In this document: positions 63,345-64,000 of the stretch, in pieces
Layout of the letters: the number at the start of each line of letters is the position of its first letter
Numbering within the stretch: position 1 is the stretch's first letter
Source: Deinandra increscens subsp. villosa
Taxonomy: Eukaryota; Streptophyta; Magnoliopsida; Asterales; Asteraceae
Reading direction: 5' to 3'
NCBI GenBank assembly: GCA_039602395.1
Contig: JBCNJP010000025.1
Location: 48,813,980-48,877,979, forward strand
Length of the DNA: 64,000 nt
Position numbers and translations under genes: made by a program
Notes under the pieces: generated by a model
The model's database searches: none
Told to the model about the DNA's origin: nothing
What the model saw: only the letters and a program-made list of their open reading frames with translations

Positions 63345-64000
63345 TGTCACAACTCCCATTATGGGGCTTTCGCGAACGGATCAACGAAATACGTTTAGCC
63401 CCATCTATGCCCATTCTGTCTACAGGTCGACCAGAGGTACGGTGTTGAAATACTCCAATACCAAAGGTGCATGTAAAGAAAATAGTAGTTGTCCTAAGTG
63501 GTCAGTGTGTGCGTACGGTGTTGAAATACTCCAATACGCTCACCTAGGAAGATACCCTAAACACCACGTGCGGTGTTGAAATACTCCAACACGGGTGCAT
63601 CGGTCAATATGTTCTAAGTTAGACTTGACTTAGGATGGCATAGACTACCGGTTTTAGGCTCACCGGATAGGATTATTAGGTCATATTTTAATATTAAATG
63701 TGACGGCAAATTTTATGAATCCTATCTCACTCGGGATGATCATTTAAATAACCTAAGTATTAACGATCTACGTGTCGCGAGACGATAACCAATTTTATTA
63801 ATGTTCGATTACTTTATCGAAAAATCCGAATTTAATGTCGAATTAAATTGGTTAATAAATTTTATGAAGTCGTAATAAAATTAGGACTTTTATTTAATCG
63901 ATTGAAAAAATTAGTTTTATATCAATAAAACTAAGTTTGGATTTTAGTTGGCGTGTTAATCAAACTAGGACAAGCAACCAAAAACAAGCAAACACACATG
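63345..64000 (+). repeat. probable start of another gypsy-type LTR, running out of the window
   Basis: 'tgtcacaactccc' at 63345 is a typical gypsy LTR opening. No purine tract precedes it, so it would be a 5' LTR. The rest is non-coding to the window end and includes the three-hairpin array at 63436-63597. Confidence 0.4.
63436..63597. repeat. three repeated hairpins with a conserved loop
   Basis: The sequence cggtgttgaaatactccaa (one base longer or shorter) occurs at about 63440, 63515 and 63570. Each copy is enclosed by a different stem: ggta/tacc; gtg-t-gcgta/tacgc-t-cac; cacc-a-cgtg/cacg-ggtg. The conserved apex and changing but complementary flanks suggest a structured RNA or a protein-bound palindrome. 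Confidence 0.7.

Noticed and set aside
63436..63597. CRISPR-like direct repeats
   Set aside because: Three copies with unequal spacing in plant DNA; the repeats form hairpins with variable stems and no spacers of fixed length.

Overview
The window reads as repeat-rich nuclear DNA of a flowering plant. It holds long Ty3/gypsy LTR retrotransposons of chromovirus (Tekay/Del) type, Sirevirus-like Ty1/copia elements, a CACTA and a Mutator-type DNA transposon, tRNA-like short repeats, and decayed copies of plant genes. The style of the elements resembles Asteraceae genomes; that is an inference, not a proof. I see no complete ordinary host gene. There is one assembly gap of 500 N (12785-13284).

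Layout. 1-1052: pieces of gypsy-type LTRs. 1053-4609: a CACTA transposon carrying a multi-exon, decayed copy of an acetyl-CoA synthetase gene and a foldback element. 4610-6653: LTR remnant, SINE-like repeat, a possible Harbinger relic and featureless AT-rich DNA. 6654-7947: a Mutator-like element with long terminal inverted repeats and a 9-bp target duplication. 8043-8372: a broken exon of a DUF829/TMEM53-type hydrolase gene. 8630-12784: left part of a Sirevirus-like copia element, cut off by the N gap. 13285-15143: a different copia element in the opposite direction. 15144-18138: AT-rich DNA, possible exons of an unknown gene, and LTR mosaics.

18139-38199 is one gypsy element (LTRs, an extra ORF before gag, gag with an intron, protease, RT, RNase H, integrase). 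A second element (23808-31760) has jumped into its gag. This inserted copia-type element has nearly identical LTRs and a target duplication, but no gag or pol. It carries one intact 1095-codon ORF of the kind that follows pol in Sireviruses. 39702-51291 is a full-length Sirevirus-like element on the minus strand, with a 5-bp target duplication, complete gene order and many stops; its own copy of the post-pol ORF has lost its first third. 52098-59678 is a second gypsy element, truncated in pol. 59679-64000 holds a CpG-rich block, unassigned sequence, a copia gag fragment and a probable new LTR start.

The most unusual signals are arrays of three hairpins. One array, with clear covariation, lies between pol and the post-pol ORF in both Sirevirus-like elements (26337-26591 and 43458-43700). 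A GC-rich triplet lies in the leader of the gag-less element (24596-24670), and a third array lies near the right edge (63436-63597). Also notable are the gag-less element as a possible parasite or helper of complete copies, and the conserved pre-gag ORF and spliced gag in both gypsy elements.
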